Positions 45,239 to 53,585 of a DNA stretch of 64,000 bases are shown piece after piece. This DNA is from an uncultured Oscillospiraceae bacterium. GTDB lineage: Bacteria > Bacillota > Clostridia > Oscillospirales > Acutalibacteraceae. Below the pieces are notes generated by a model. That model saw only the letters and a program-made list of their open reading frames with translations, did no database searches and was not told the DNA's origin. The translations under genes and the position numbers were made by a program. Position 1 is the first letter of the stretch; each line of letters opens with the position of its first letter. The DNA lies in assembly GCA_949289045.1 (NCBI GenBank), contig CASEMN010000002.1, positions 62,001-126,000 of the forward strand. Direction: 5' to 3'.

Positions 45239-46162
45239 TCAGCCAATGCCGAATTTTTTCATTTCCTTTTTGAGACAATTTGCTTTCAGCTTAAGAAAAG
45301 GATGCGAGACTTTACCAAGACGTGAATACCAGAACATTTCCGAAAACAAAGCATAAAACTCAGTTTTGACATCTGCCTTTTCACTTACGCCGTATCTCTT
45401 TTTATATTCCTCATAAAGTCCCATTGCCCCTCCTACTCCAGCTTTTAAGGCAAATAGTTCATAATCACCGTCCGCCCACTTGACCATAAAGGGGTCTATC
45501 AAACCTTTCATGGTAAGGGTATTTTTATCGACAATAATATTGGGAGTCCAGAAATCGCCGTGGGTGAGCACTGCTTTCTTTGGCTTTTCATCAAATATTT
45601 TTTCATATTTCAAAAAAGCCGTTTCCATAACCTCAAGCACCTCTTTGCTCAAAGCTTTTTCCTTACCTTTGGCTTCGGCAAATTTCAAAATCTTTTCAGC
45701 AAAGGGCTTATAGTAATCGTCCCAGCTTTCATAAACGGCATCAGTATAACCTCCGAACTTATCATTCTTTACACTCTGAAGCCGATTGAGATTTTCAAGA
45801 ATTGAGCTTACGTAATTTTCACGTTTTTTCTTTCCCTTGAATTTAAACCATATATTATCAGCGGAAACTCCCTCTATATATTCCATAGCGAAAATTCCAA
45901 GCTCTTTTTCACCGTCGTTATATTTCTTGAAAAAATACGGCTTTGGTATTTTTATTCCCGATTTTTCGAGGAGGAATTTTGAGCTGTCATATTCTTCCTC
46001 CATAAGTTCCGGATATTCCGAAACTTTTACTGCCGCTTTGAAACCGTCCTTACATTGGGCGATATATACATTTCCCGATGCACCTTTGCCGCATGGTAGA
46101 CACTTTTCGGTTTCTAAATTCATCTCTTCCTTTAAAGCTCTAATTATGTAATCGTCTATCAT
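45239..46162 (-). CDS. Phosphotransferase of the APH / fructosamine kinase type
   Basis: Small-molecule kinase with the protein-kinase-like fold, 307 residues from ATG 46162 (MIDDYIIRALKEEMNLE). Visible: a glycine-rich loop GKGASGNVYIAQ, the Lys of AAVKVSEYPE, the catalytic loop VLTHGDFWTPNIIVD near residue 215, and GLIDPF as the metal-binding segment. The THGDFWTPNII wording is close to fructosamine and aminoglycoside kinases. The substrate is unknown; resistance should not be assumed. AGGAGG precedes the ATG. It lies downstream of the sialidase gene, separated by a terminator-like hairpin. Confidence 0.75.
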   Translation of the reverse strand: MIDDYIIRALKEEMNLETEKCLPCGKGASGNVYIAQCKDGFKAAVKVSEYPELMEEEYDSSKFLLEKSGIKIPKPYFFKKYNDGEKELGIFAMEYIEGVSADNIWFKFKGKKKRENYVSSILENLNRLQSVKNDKFGGYTDAVYESWDDYYKPFAEKILKFAEAKGKEKALSKEVLEVMETAFLKYEKIFDEKPKKAVLTHGDFWTPNIIVDKNTLTMKGLIDPFMVKWADGDYELFALKAGVGGAMGLYEEYKKRYGVSEKADVKTEFYALFSEMFWYSRLGKVSHPFLKLKANCLKKEMKKFGIG

Positions 46163-46217
46163 TTTTCTCTCCTCCTGACAAATTATCTTAATAACAATAA
46201 ATAAAACCAGATAAAGC

Positions 46218-46248
46218 AAAACGGCTTTCACAAATGCAAAAGCCGTTT
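46218..46248 (-). terminator. Terminator of the sialidase gene
   Basis: Stem AAACGGCTTT / AAAGCCGTTT (10 bp) with a 10-base loop, 22 bases after the sialidase stop on the minus strand, followed by TGCTTTAT. Confidence 0.8.
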
Positions 46249-46269
46249 ATTATATTGAGGGATTTTTCC

Positions 46270-47586
46270 TTACTCTTCTCCCTTTATCCAGTCAAGGGTG
46301 AATTTTACGAAATCTATCTTACGACATTCCAGATCAGGCTCATACATAGCTCCGATTGTGCCGTCGGGAAGCTGTGCAAGGGTGCTGTAGACAAAGGGGC
46401 CTTCTTTAATCTGTCTTGAGTATTTGAATGTTTCTCCTCCGTCTTCGGAAAGACGCACTACTCCGTTTTCCCTTGCCTTTCTGCTGGCGGGATTAAGGAA
46501 AACCACATAGGGCTTATCCATATTTTCCAGAGCGATAACAGACATCTGGCAGATGCACTGGGGCAAACTTTCATCGTGATGGAAATTCTCCCAGCTCTCT
46601 CCTCCGTTATAGCTATAAGCTACCGCAACACTTCTTTTTGAGCTATGGTTACGCATAAAGTATTTTAATACTCCGTCCTTTTGCTCAATAAGCTGGGACT
46701 CCGTAAGCATAAACGGCTCAAAAGTCCACATATGGTTAGCTTTGAAAATTCCTATTTTTCTTGTTGTGTTGGGAGATTTGCCCATATGCCAGGTTTTACC
46801 CATATCGTCACTATAAATGCAGGTACAGGAAAGTGTGAGCAGCTTTTTATGTGTTCCGTAATAAATGGGGCAAACTATTCTGCCCTTGTATTTACCCTGC
46901 TTTATAACGATACCCACACCCGGACCGGGTCCTATAAAGCTCATAAATTTTTTCTTTATACCGAGATTAAGTGACACAGGCTTTGACCATGTAAGTCCCT
47001 CATCGTCACTGTAACAAAGCATAAGCCATGCTGTATTTACACTTTTAAATTCTCCGCCTATATGTATATTACATATAAATTCGCCGTTTTTTGAAACATT
47101 GCCCTTTTCATCAACGGCATATTCGGTTTTCTCACCTGAGTTTTTGTAAAGGTATCCGTTTTTAAGAACACATTTATCCTTACCGTTTCTGCCAAGGACA
47201 ATAAGGTTTCCCTCTTCATCCTCGCCGGTGGAACATTCGCAGTTGAGAATACCTACCCCTGACGGAGTGGAACAGTAAAGCATATATATTCTGTTGATTT
47301 CCTCAACATATACCATGCACGGATCTATTGCGGCAGAAGAAGTTTCTTTGGATTCACCGTGCTCCTCAACGGCAAGGATATATTCCTGCCAGGTCTCACC
47401 GCTGTCGGTGCTGCGGCGTATTACCTTATCGATTCTGTTGGGATTATCCTGACCTGTAAAATATCTTGCATCGGCACAGGCGACAACCACACCGCTTTTG
47501 GTCACAACAATTGACGGAATACGGTAATTTTCAGATGGGCCACCCTGATCCGGTCCAAAAACTGTAAAGGGCTTCGAAATACTCAT
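46270..47586 (-). CDS. Exo-alpha-sialidase (GH33), no signal peptide
   Basis: Six-bladed propeller sialidase that releases terminal sialic acid from glycans. The 438-residue protein has the Arg motif YRIP at residues 22-25 (FRIP in most relatives) and five Asp-box-like repeats: STDSGETW, SDDEGLTW, SDDMGKTW, YNGGESW and EDGGETF. The Glu/Tyr region near the C-terminus is YSTLAQLPDGTIGAMYEPD. No signal peptide or anchor is visible, so it should act inside the cell on imported oligosaccharides. AGGAGG precedes the ATG, 14 bases after the flavodoxin-ferredoxin gene. No nan catabolic genes lie in the window. Confidence 0.88.
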   Translation of the reverse strand: MSISKPFTVFGPDQGGPSENYRIPSIVVTKSGVVVACADARYFTGQDNPNRIDKVIRRSTDSGETWQEYILAVEEHGESKETSSAAIDPCMVYVEEINRIYMLYCSTPSGVGILNCECSTGEDEEGNLIVLGRNGKDKCVLKNGYLYKNSGEKTEYAVDEKGNVSKNGEFICNIHIGGEFKSVNTAWLMLCYSDDEGLTWSKPVSLNLGIKKKFMSFIGPGPGVGIVIKQGKYKGRIVCPIYYGTHKKLLTLSCTCIYSDDMGKTWHMGKSPNTTRKIGIFKANHMWTFEPFMLTESQLIEQKDGVLKYFMRNHSSKRSVAVAYSYNGGESWENFHHDESLPQCICQMSVIALENMDKPYVVFLNPASRKARENGVVRLSEDGGETFKYSRQIKEGPFVYSTLAQLPDGTIGAMYEPDLECRKIDFVKFTLDWIKGEE

Positions 47587-47600
47587 TTTATCCTCCTGAT

Positions 47601-48344
47601 TTAAATAAAATACTCATTATCTTTTCGTCTTGAGAAGTTTTCCTCAAGCCGCTTTGTAACAGCTGAAAAGTCCATTTTACGACTGGATACCGGACATACA
47701 TGCAAACACTTTGTGCATCTTATGCAGAGCTTTTCATCGGCTTTGAAATCCGTATTGCTGATAGCCCCCACTGGACAGAAACCGGCGCATTTTCCGCATC
47801 CTATGCAGCTTTCATCGGGCACAGGAACATTTCCGTTCATCTTCCACTCTTTATATGGAAAGTTTCCCTTTACGGTTATCTCTGACAAATCGCCTTGACT
47901 GAGCTTTTCCTTAACTTTTTCGGCAAAGCCTTTCATCTCTTCAATATCCTTTTCATCGGGACGGCCTTTGCCCAGCACTCCGGAATACACATGAGGGATG
48001 ACAAGAGCGCAGGCTCCGATGCATTTGAAGCCTTGTGACTCAACTTTATCCTTTAACTCCAAAAGGGCGTCGTCATAGTCACGGTTTCCAAAGCAGGAGC
48101 ACACAACACAGGGTGTATTTTCTCCCCTGATATTTGAAAACAGCCCCTCCACAGGCGGGATTCTGCCGCCGTATACGGGAGAACCGATTATCACAAAATC
48201 ATCCCTTTTAAACTCTAATTTCTTCTCTCTTTCCTTTAATGAGCAAAGGTCAAGCTCCTGAAAATTCCCGTCCAGAAGCTCACCGAGCTTTCTCATGGCG
48301 TTAAGGCTTTTCCCTGTGGGGCTGAATGATACTATGTAATTCAA
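47601..48344 (-). CDS. Flavodoxin-ferredoxin fusion (EFR1-type)
   Basis: Electron-transfer protein of 247 residues. The N-terminus (IVSFSPTGKSLNAM) is the FMN phosphate-binding loop of a flavodoxin fold, with IIGSPVYGGRIPP near residue 55. The C-terminus has two 4Fe-4S clusters, CIGCGKCAGFCPVGAI and CIRCTKCLHVCPV. The partner is unknown. TTG 48344 follows GGAGATGACT. It lies 14 bases upstream of the sialidase gene, so the two are probably one transcript, although no functional link is known. Confidence 0.88.
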   Translation of the reverse strand: MNYIVSFSPTGKSLNAMRKLGELLDGNFQELDLCSLKEREKKLEFKRDDFVIIGSPVYGGRIPPVEGLFSNIRGENTPCVVCSCFGNRDYDDALLELKDKVESQGFKCIGACALVIPHVYSGVLGKGRPDEKDIEEMKGFAEKVKEKLSQGDLSEITVKGNFPYKEWKMNGNVPVPDESCIGCGKCAGFCPVGAISNTDFKADEKLCIRCTKCLHVCPVSSRKMDFSAVTKRLEENFSRRKDNEYFI

Positions 48345-48387
48345 AAAAAGTCATCTCCAAAATTCTCTTTTAAAATTCGTTTACAAT

Positions 48388-48416
48388 ATAATGGATTATT
48401 CCCTTTGTTTTGTCAA
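48388..48416 (-). promoter_or_regulatory. Candidate promoter of the flavodoxin-ferredoxin / sialidase unit
   Basis: Minus-strand TTGACA (48411-48416), 17-base spacer, CATTAT (48388-48393). The -10 is weak. Confidence 0.45.
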
Positions 48417-48465
48417 GCTTTCGGGATTTTACTTTGCCTCAAGAGCATTTCATATACTGAAAATA

Positions 48466-49068
48466 TCATACTTTTTTCGCAACCACAAGCAAATCCCTGT
48501 CGCCTGTCGTCTCTTCCCTGTAGTTTTCAATAAAGGATAAAATTTCAAATCCGTTTTCTTTGAGCAGGCTTTTTACCCTCTCGCCGTCAATTGCGCTGTT
48601 ATAAAATTTCTCCCCGAACATTGTACCGATAATTTCCCCGTCTTCTTTTCCGTGAGTAAAAAGCAGCATACCGCCGCTTATCATAAGTGAAGATAAAATT
48701 TTATATATGTCCTCCTGCCTATCGTGCTCAATATGCCAAAGTGAATCAAAAGCGATTATCGCTTCATATTGTTCATCAGGATGAAAATTAAGAATATCCT
48801 CAGTAAGGAATTTTGCACCGGGCAAGTTAAGATTTTCAGCTCTTTTTATCATCTCTTCCGAAATATCAATACCGGTGACAATAAAGCCGCATTTTGCAAG
48901 ATAATCGTCAATCGGAAATCCGGTTCCGCAGCCCACATCCAAAATCTTGCACTGCGGCTTTAGAAGTTCGGCAAAATCTTCAATGCATTTATTCACCTTT
49001 CTACTAATGCAAAAATCACTCCACTGACCACATATTTTATTGTAGGATTCTCTGACACTATCTACCAC
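48466..49068 (-). CDS. Class I SAM-dependent methyltransferase
   Basis: Methyltransferase of unknown substrate, 200 residues from GTG 49068. Motif I ILDVGCGTGFPID lies near residue 43, the Asp of VTGIDISEEMIKRAE binds the ribose, and the motif IV region AIIAFDSLWHIEHD and post-motif GGMLLFTHG are normal. GGAGG lies eight bases before this GTG; GTG 49074 directly abuts the ribosome-binding site and is less likely. It is not clearly linked to its neighbours. Confidence 0.85.
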   Translation of the reverse strand: MVDSVRESYNKICGQWSDFCISRKVNKCIEDFAELLKPQCKILDVGCGTGFPIDDYLAKCGFIVTGIDISEEMIKRAENLNLPGAKFLTEDILNFHPDEQYEAIIAFDSLWHIEHDRQEDIYKILSSLMISGGMLLFTHGKEDGEIIGTMFGEKFYNSAIDGERVKSLLKENGFEILSFIENYREETTGDRDLLVVAKKV

Positions 49069-49147
49069 CAGCACCGCCTCCTCACGTTGAAATCATATTT
49101 TAACTATACCATAACAGTTGTATGTATTCCATTACTGACAAAAAAAC

Positions 49148-49169
49148 AGGGACATCTGAAAAGATGTCC
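49148..49169 (-). terminator. Terminator of the iron alcohol dehydrogenase gene
   Basis: Perfect 9-bp stem GGGACATCT / AGATGTCCC with GAAA-type loop; TGTTTTTTTG follows on the minus strand. Confidence 0.9.
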
Positions 49170-49187
49170 CCGTATAAGTTTGTACCC

Positions 49188-50351
49188 TTAGAAATCTACC
49201 TCTTCGCCGTAGTAGATAGCTGTGAAAAGCTTCTCCATCTCTTCCTGAGTGGGAACTCTGGGGTTAGAGCCTGTGCATGCATCGCCAATTGCATTTTCTG
49301 CAATAGCTGAAAGCTTTTCCTTAAACTCTGCTTCAACAATACCGAAATCTTTAAGTGTCTTCGGTATTCCGAGTTTAACGTTGTACTCGTCTATTCTGTG
49401 GCAAAGAGCCTCTACGCCGTCAAGACCAAGTGCGTTTGCAATGTCCTCATAACGCTTTGCGGCATCCATAACTTTCGCATTATATTTGATAACATAAGGA
49501 AGATAAATTGCGTTTGCGCATCCGTGAGGAATATGGCCAGTGCTGAAAGCGGCACCAGTCTTGTGAGCCATTGAATGAACTATGCCGAGAAGGGCATTTG
49601 AGAATGCCATTCCTGCAAGACACTGTGCATAGTGCATCTGCTCTCTCGCTGCCATGCATCCGTCGAATGATGCGGGGAGATACTGCATAACCATCTGAAT
49701 TGCCTTGATTGCAAGAGGATCGGTAAAAGGTGAATGAACTGTTGATACATAAGCCTCAATTGCATGGGTAAGAGCATCCATACCTGTGTGAGCAACAAGC
49801 TTCGGAGGCATTGTCTCTGCAAGGTCGGGATCTACAATTGCAACGTCAGGAGTAATGTTAAAGTCGGCAAGAGGATATTTAATACCCTTCTGATAGTCGG
49901 TAATAACGGAGAATGCCGTTACCTCTGTTGCTGTACCTGAGGTTGAGGGTATTGCAAGGAAGCGTGCTTTCTGTCTGAGAGTCGGGAAACCAAAGGGAAC
50001 GCACAAATCTTCAAATTTAACATCAGGATACTCATAGAAAGCCCACATTGCCTTCGCTGCATCAATTGGCGAACCGCCGCCGATTGCAACAATCCAATCA
50101 GGCTCAAACTCTCTCATAACAGCAGCGCCCTTCATTACTGTTTCAACAGATGGATCGGGCTCTACGCCTTCAAAAAGTTTGGTCTCTATTCCAGCGGCAT
50201 TAAGGTTTTCAACTACCTTGTCCAAAAATCCGAAACGCTTCATTGAGCCGCCGCCGACAACTACTATTGCCTTCTTGCCTTTAAGATTTTTAAGTTCATC
50301 AATTGTACCTTTTCCAAAATAGATATCTCTGGGTAATGTAAAACGAGCCAT
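49188..50351 (-). CDS. Iron-containing alcohol dehydrogenase
   Basis: Group III NAD(P)-dependent dehydrogenase of 387 residues. Nucleotide-binding region: AIGGGSPIDAAKAMW near residue 98. The iron ligands lie in GMDALTHAIEAYVS (Asp and His, about 195-202), HSMAHKTGAAFSTGHIPHG (two His, about 262-277). The closest general relatives are butanol or propanediol dehydrogenases. Because the fuc pathway here yields lactaldehyde, it could act as a lactaldehyde reductase, but it lies 8 kb away with its own promoter and terminator, so this is only inference. GGGAGG precedes the ATG. Confidence 0.93.
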   Translation of the reverse strand: MARFTLPRDIYFGKGTIDELKNLKGKKAIVVVGGGSMKRFGFLDKVVENLNAAGIETKLFEGVEPDPSVETVMKGAAVMREFEPDWIVAIGGGSPIDAAKAMWAFYEYPDVKFEDLCVPFGFPTLRQKARFLAIPSTSGTATEVTAFSVITDYQKGIKYPLADFNITPDVAIVDPDLAETMPPKLVAHTGMDALTHAIEAYVSTVHSPFTDPLAIKAIQMVMQYLPASFDGCMAAREQMHYAQCLAGMAFSNALLGIVHSMAHKTGAAFSTGHIPHGCANAIYLPYVIKYNAKVMDAAKRYEDIANALGLDGVEALCHRIDEYNVKLGIPKTLKDFGIVEAEFKEKLSAIAENAIGDACTGSNPRVPTQEEMEKLFTAIYYGEEVDF

Positions 50352-50419
50352 TGGAATAACCTCCCACTATTTAAACATAATATGTGCAGCAACAACACTT
50401 TTATCGTTGCTTCGTTATT

Positions 50420-50448
50420 ATTTTAATACACTTCTACCTATAAATCAA
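50420..50448 (-). promoter_or_regulatory. Promoter of the iron alcohol dehydrogenase gene
   Basis: Minus-strand TTGATT (50443-50448), 17-base spacer, TAAAAT (50420-50425). Leader about 60 bases. Confidence 0.7.
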
Positions 50449-50551
50449 TACATTTAGCATATTTTCGTTAATTTTTTAACATTTTAAAATGAATTAACTT
50501 GCTATAAAGTAACTTTAACATAGAAAATAAATAGCAAAATTAAAAATTATA

Positions 50552-50830
50552 AAAAAAGAAGGCAGTAACCCTTAAGGTCCCTGCCGGCAAATGCGGCTCC
50601 TGCTTTTAACAGGAAAGCTGAAACCACAACCGCCGACCAAAATCGCACTCCGGAGAAACCTTGGATTCTCATCCGGTTTGCTGCTCTTAAAGCATCAACA
50701 CTCGACACCCGGCACCGACATACTTCATAAAAGTACACCGCTTCCCTGTGCAGGCTGCCGCCTCCTTTAACATGTGAAGCAGGCTCTATCTGTGGCTTAC
50801 AAACTAACCGCTTATTTAACTTGTGGCTTT
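50552..50830 (-). ncRNA. Structured noncoding RNA, raiA-motif candidate
   Basis: Minus-strand RNA of about 280 bases that ends in an intrinsic terminator. It is GC-rich in an AT-rich gap and folds into several helices by eye: GTACTT/GAAGTA around 50713-50736; a long hairpin built on CCGG...CCGG with GAGAA/TTCTC and an AATCCAAGGTT tip at about 50651-50676; an outer helix GTCGGC/GCCGGC enclosing GCGG/CCGC and a TCCTG/CAGGA hairpin at about 50583-50637. Segments such as GGTGCCGGGTGTCGAGTG and GGATGAGAATCC recall the raiA-motif RNA of Clostridia; this is from memory and needs a covariance search. The 5' end is uncertain. Confidence 0.7.
50561..50585 (-). terminator. Terminator of the structured RNA
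   Basis: Minus-strand hairpin GGCAGGGACC TTAA GGGTTACTGCC with GGCAG/CTGCC and ACC/GGT pairs, followed by TTCTTTTTTT. Confidence 0.85.
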
Positions 50831-50858
50831 AGTTTACAATATTTTTCTACATAAAGAA

Positions 50859-50894
50859 ATATCTCAATCTCTTTTTTTGATGAGATTGAGATAT
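50859..50894 (-). terminator. Terminator of the two-component system transcript
   Basis: Perfect 13-bp stem ATATCTCAATCTC / GAGATTGAGATAT, 10-base loop, 14 bases after the response regulator stop; TTCTTTAT follows on the minus strand. Confidence 0.85.
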
Positions 50895-50908
50895 ATATTT
50901 AAATTTTT

Positions 50909-51577
50909 TTATATTTCTTTTAACCTGTAGCCTCTTCCACGTTTAAGTTCAATCAAAAAACCTCTGCCTGACAGTTTCTTTCTCAAACTGTAAATATGGT
51001 TATGAACTGTACTTAAATCATCGCCGCCTTCAGCGTTCCAAACAGCAGAGTAAATCTCTTCCGCCGAAAGATAATAATCACGGTTTTGGTCAAGGAGCTC
51101 TAAAACAGCATATTCTTTAGGTTTCAGCATAAGGTCTTTTCCGTCACAAAAAGCCTGGTTAGAAAGGCTGTTAAAGGTCAACCTACCTTTATTTCCGTCT
51201 GTCTGATTCATATTGCCTCTTCGCATAAGCGATTGTATTCTCAGAATCAGTTCATCCATAATATACGGCTTTGCAAGATAGTCATCGCCGCCGGCTCTTA
51301 AGCCTTTAACAATATCTTCCTTTGTACCTAAAGCGCTGAGAAATAAAATACGTACTCCGCTTTTGCCTCTCAGTTCACGGCAGTATTCGAGGCTGTTGCC
51401 ATCTGGAAGCATTATATCCATTACAACTAAATCAGGAGATGCGCTTTCTACAAGCTCTTTTCCTTTTTTAAGAGTTCTCGCCTCAATTACGCTGTAACCT
51501 TCAAGTTCAAGCATTATTTTATTAGCAGAGGCTATATCAGGATCATCTTCAATAAGTAGTATCAGGTTTTTGCTCAC
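50909..51577 (-). CDS. OmpR/PhoB-family response regulator
   Basis: DNA-binding response regulator, 222 residues from GTG 51577. Receiver domain: acidic pair LIEDDPD, phosphoacceptor Asp in DLVVMDIMLPDGN (about 49), Thr/Ser of LFLSALG and Lys of DDYLAKPY. C-terminal winged helix: LKPKEYAVLELLDQNRDYYLS and VHNHIYSLRKKL. AAGGAGG lies eight bases before the GTG; ATG 51595 lies ahead of that site. Its start overlaps the end of the kinase gene by 29 bases, so the two are translationally linked. Confidence 0.95.
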   Translation of the reverse strand: MSKNLILLIEDDPDIASANKIMLELEGYSVIEARTLKKGKELVESASPDLVVMDIMLPDGNSLEYCRELRGKSGVRILFLSALGTKEDIVKGLRAGGDDYLAKPYIMDELILRIQSLMRRGNMNQTDGNKGRLTFNSLSNQAFCDGKDLMLKPKEYAVLELLDQNRDYYLSAEEIYSAVWNAEGGDDLSTVHNHIYSLRKKLSGRGFLIELKRGRGYRLKEI

Positions 51578-53537
51578 TTTTTGCGCCTCCTTCACATGGT
51601 AAAAGTATCGTTACAACGGCCCCTCCTGAAAGGATATTATCAATTTTTATGCTTCCGCCGAAATTTTCAATTATATCCCTACAAAGTGAAAGACCTATAC
51701 CGCTGCTGTTGTCTCCGCTGTATCCTCTTTCAAACACATAAGGAAGCTTTTCCGGCGAAATTCCCTCACCGTTATCTATCAGGAAAATACGCACTGACTT
51801 ATAGATCCTTTCAGCACTCAATATAATCTTACCGTTTTGGGTGTGACGATTGGAATTTGTAATAAGATTATAAAGCACCTGGAACAATGCATCATTATTA
51901 CCGCTGACAGTAAGCTTTTCTTCAGGATATTTAACAATAACAGTATTGTGATTCTTGCTGCAAACAGGAGTACAGAATTTTTCCGATCTCGCAAAAAGTT
52001 CGCCGATATCAACGCTTTCGGTTGTTGTCTCTTTTGGCTTATCACAAGCTGAAGCACTCAGCTGCTCAACAAGCAACCCAAGACGAACTGCTTCCTGCTG
52101 AATAACATCGAGATTTTTAACAGTTTCCGGAGTTACGGCATTCTTTTTAATCTGTCTGATTGTAAGACCCGCATAACTTCCCATAACCGTAAGCGGAGTT
52201 TTGAGCTCATGTCCTACATTTGCCATAAAGTCCGCTTTCATTTTCGCAAGCTCAGTTAAATTATTTCTCTCCCTAATGACCTCCATTTCCCTCTTTCGGC
52301 TTTCTTTAAGATCGTTTTCGGTACGCATAAAGTTTACTGTAAGAGCAATGGCATTTGCCGAAACGAAAATCAAGACACCGGCTTCAAGAATATTGGTCTC
52401 TCCGTAATTAATATTAACCATACTGTCAATAAATGATAATACACCGAACAAAACTCCGCCTATTAGTATAAGTACCTGTTCACTTTTTAATAAATGCTTC
52501 TCAGCAAAGTACCACCTTATAACACTTATAAGGATGTTAAACATAAGCAAAGTTCCTGCAAAACTTAAAATATACGGCGATAGCGCCAAAAGCGTAAGAT
52601 ATTTATCAAAAGGCAACACAACACAAAGAATTGCGCTTAACCCGGAAGCTATAAAAATTATCGCCTTTGAGGACTTGTTAATAGCATTTTTATACATATT
52701 GTTAAGATATAACAATATGAAAAATAAAAACAAGAAGTCAGCAATTCCGTCAAATCTCATTCTGAACTGCCAGCCGGTATCCGGGTACAGCATTTCGAAT
52801 ATCTGGGGAGGTGTAAAAAGTTCAGTTGCAGTTAATGCTCCGCAAGTGCAGGCAAACCACAAAAATCTTCTGTATCTTGTAAAGAAAATATATGTTGCTA
52901 AAAATATAAGCATCATTGCCAACACAGCACCTAAAGGCAGTGTGTTAGAAAAAAACATAAGATTTATAAGCCCGCTGAGCATATCCGAGGTTCCTATATA
53001 AAGCCCGGCAAAGGATTCCTTTGGCATCGTAGTTATATCGTCTCTCTGAACTACTATTTCCGTAACTTCATTTTCCACGTAAAAGCTGGCAAAATTACAT
53101 CTCGGATTTTGTATTTCTTCTTCATTCTTAGAATTGCTTGCCGAGCCCGACTGAATCACCAGTTTACCGTCTATCCAAATTTTCTGGGAATTAGAAGTGC
53201 TGTTCTCATATACGGAAAGGACCTGGCCGACAGGGAGGTGAATCAGCAGCCTATATGTACACATTTTGTTTAGATTGTCGCCCTTTTTGTCTACAGAAGA
53301 AACATTTTTTATATTCTGTTCGGCAAAATCTTCAGGAGTGTACATCTTATTGGGATAAGCCTCAAAAACGTCCGCAGCAATAAAACCTATTTCTTTAGTA
53401 AAATCAAAACTTTCTATTTCACTCATACTTTCAAGAGAAACGCTCTGCTTTGTATCCACAGAAAACACCAAAGAAAAAATTGTAAAAATCAAAACAAATA
53501 TAATAGTAGCGCCTATAGCAATTTTTTTCATAGTCAC
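51549..53537 (-). CDS. Sensor histidine kinase with extracellular and seven-helix sensor regions
   Basis: Membrane histidine kinase, 662 residues. An N-terminal helix (IGATIIFVLIFTIFSLVF) is followed by an extracellular domain (about 28-190) and about seven membrane helices (about 190-400), resembling a 7TMR-DISM layout. A coiled segment and HisKA (MANVGHELKTPLTVM, His about 440) come next, then HATPase_c with LYNLITNSNRHT, LIDNGEGISPEKLPYVFERG and SSGIGLSLCRDI. GTG 53537 has the best spacing to AGGGAGG; ATG 53531 is possible. It partners the overlapping response regulator and follows the SSS symporter gene by about 48 bases. Confidence 0.92.
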   Translation of the reverse strand: MTMKKIAIGATIIFVLIFTIFSLVFSVDTKQSVSLESMSEIESFDFTKEIGFIAADVFEAYPNKMYTPEDFAEQNIKNVSSVDKKGDNLNKMCTYRLLIHLPVGQVLSVYENSTSNSQKIWIDGKLVIQSGSASNSKNEEEIQNPRCNFASFYVENEVTEIVVQRDDITTMPKESFAGLYIGTSDMLSGLINLMFFSNTLPLGAVLAMMLIFLATYIFFTRYRRFLWFACTCGALTATELFTPPQIFEMLYPDTGWQFRMRFDGIADFLFLFFILLYLNNMYKNAINKSSKAIIFIASGLSAILCVVLPFDKYLTLLALSPYILSFAGTLLMFNILISVIRWYFAEKHLLKSEQVLILIGGVLFGVLSFIDSMVNINYGETNILEAGVLIFVSANAIALTVNFMRTENDLKESRKREMEVIRERNNLTELAKMKADFMANVGHELKTPLTVMGSYAGLTIRQIKKNAVTPETVKNLDVIQQEAVRLGLLVEQLSASACDKPKETTTESVDIGELFARSEKFCTPVCSKNHNTVIVKYPEEKLTVSGNNDALFQVLYNLITNSNRHTQNGKIILSAERIYKSVRIFLIDNGEGISPEKLPYVFERGYSGDNSSGIGLSLCRDIIENFGGSIKIDNILSGGAVVTILLPCEGGAKSEQKPDTTY

Positions 53538-53585
53538 CAAACCCCTCCCTTTTAACGTCTTAAGATTCTATCCTCTCTTCTCTAT

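Larger units (their letters stand above)
50352..50908. other. 557-bp region between the dehydrogenase and the two-component system
   Basis: No protein gene. It contains the alcohol dehydrogenase promoter (50420-50448), a structured RNA with terminator (50552-50830) and the terminator of the response regulator gene (50859-50894). Confidence 0.8.

Noticed and set aside
45239..46162. Aminoglycoside resistance gene
   Set aside because: The fold matches APH enzymes, but the sequence is equally close to fructosamine and other small-molecule kinases and there is no mobile context.
50547..50738. 63-codon open frame on the minus strand inside the structured RNA
   Set aside because: No ribosome-binding site, the frame runs through the terminator stem, and the region is better explained by RNA helices. 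Probably a false gene created by RNA conservation.
50552..50830. Cobalamin riboswitch
   Set aside because: Pieces such as GGGAAGCGGTG and AGCCACAG look similar, but the core order and B12 box are not right and the next gene has no cobalamin link.
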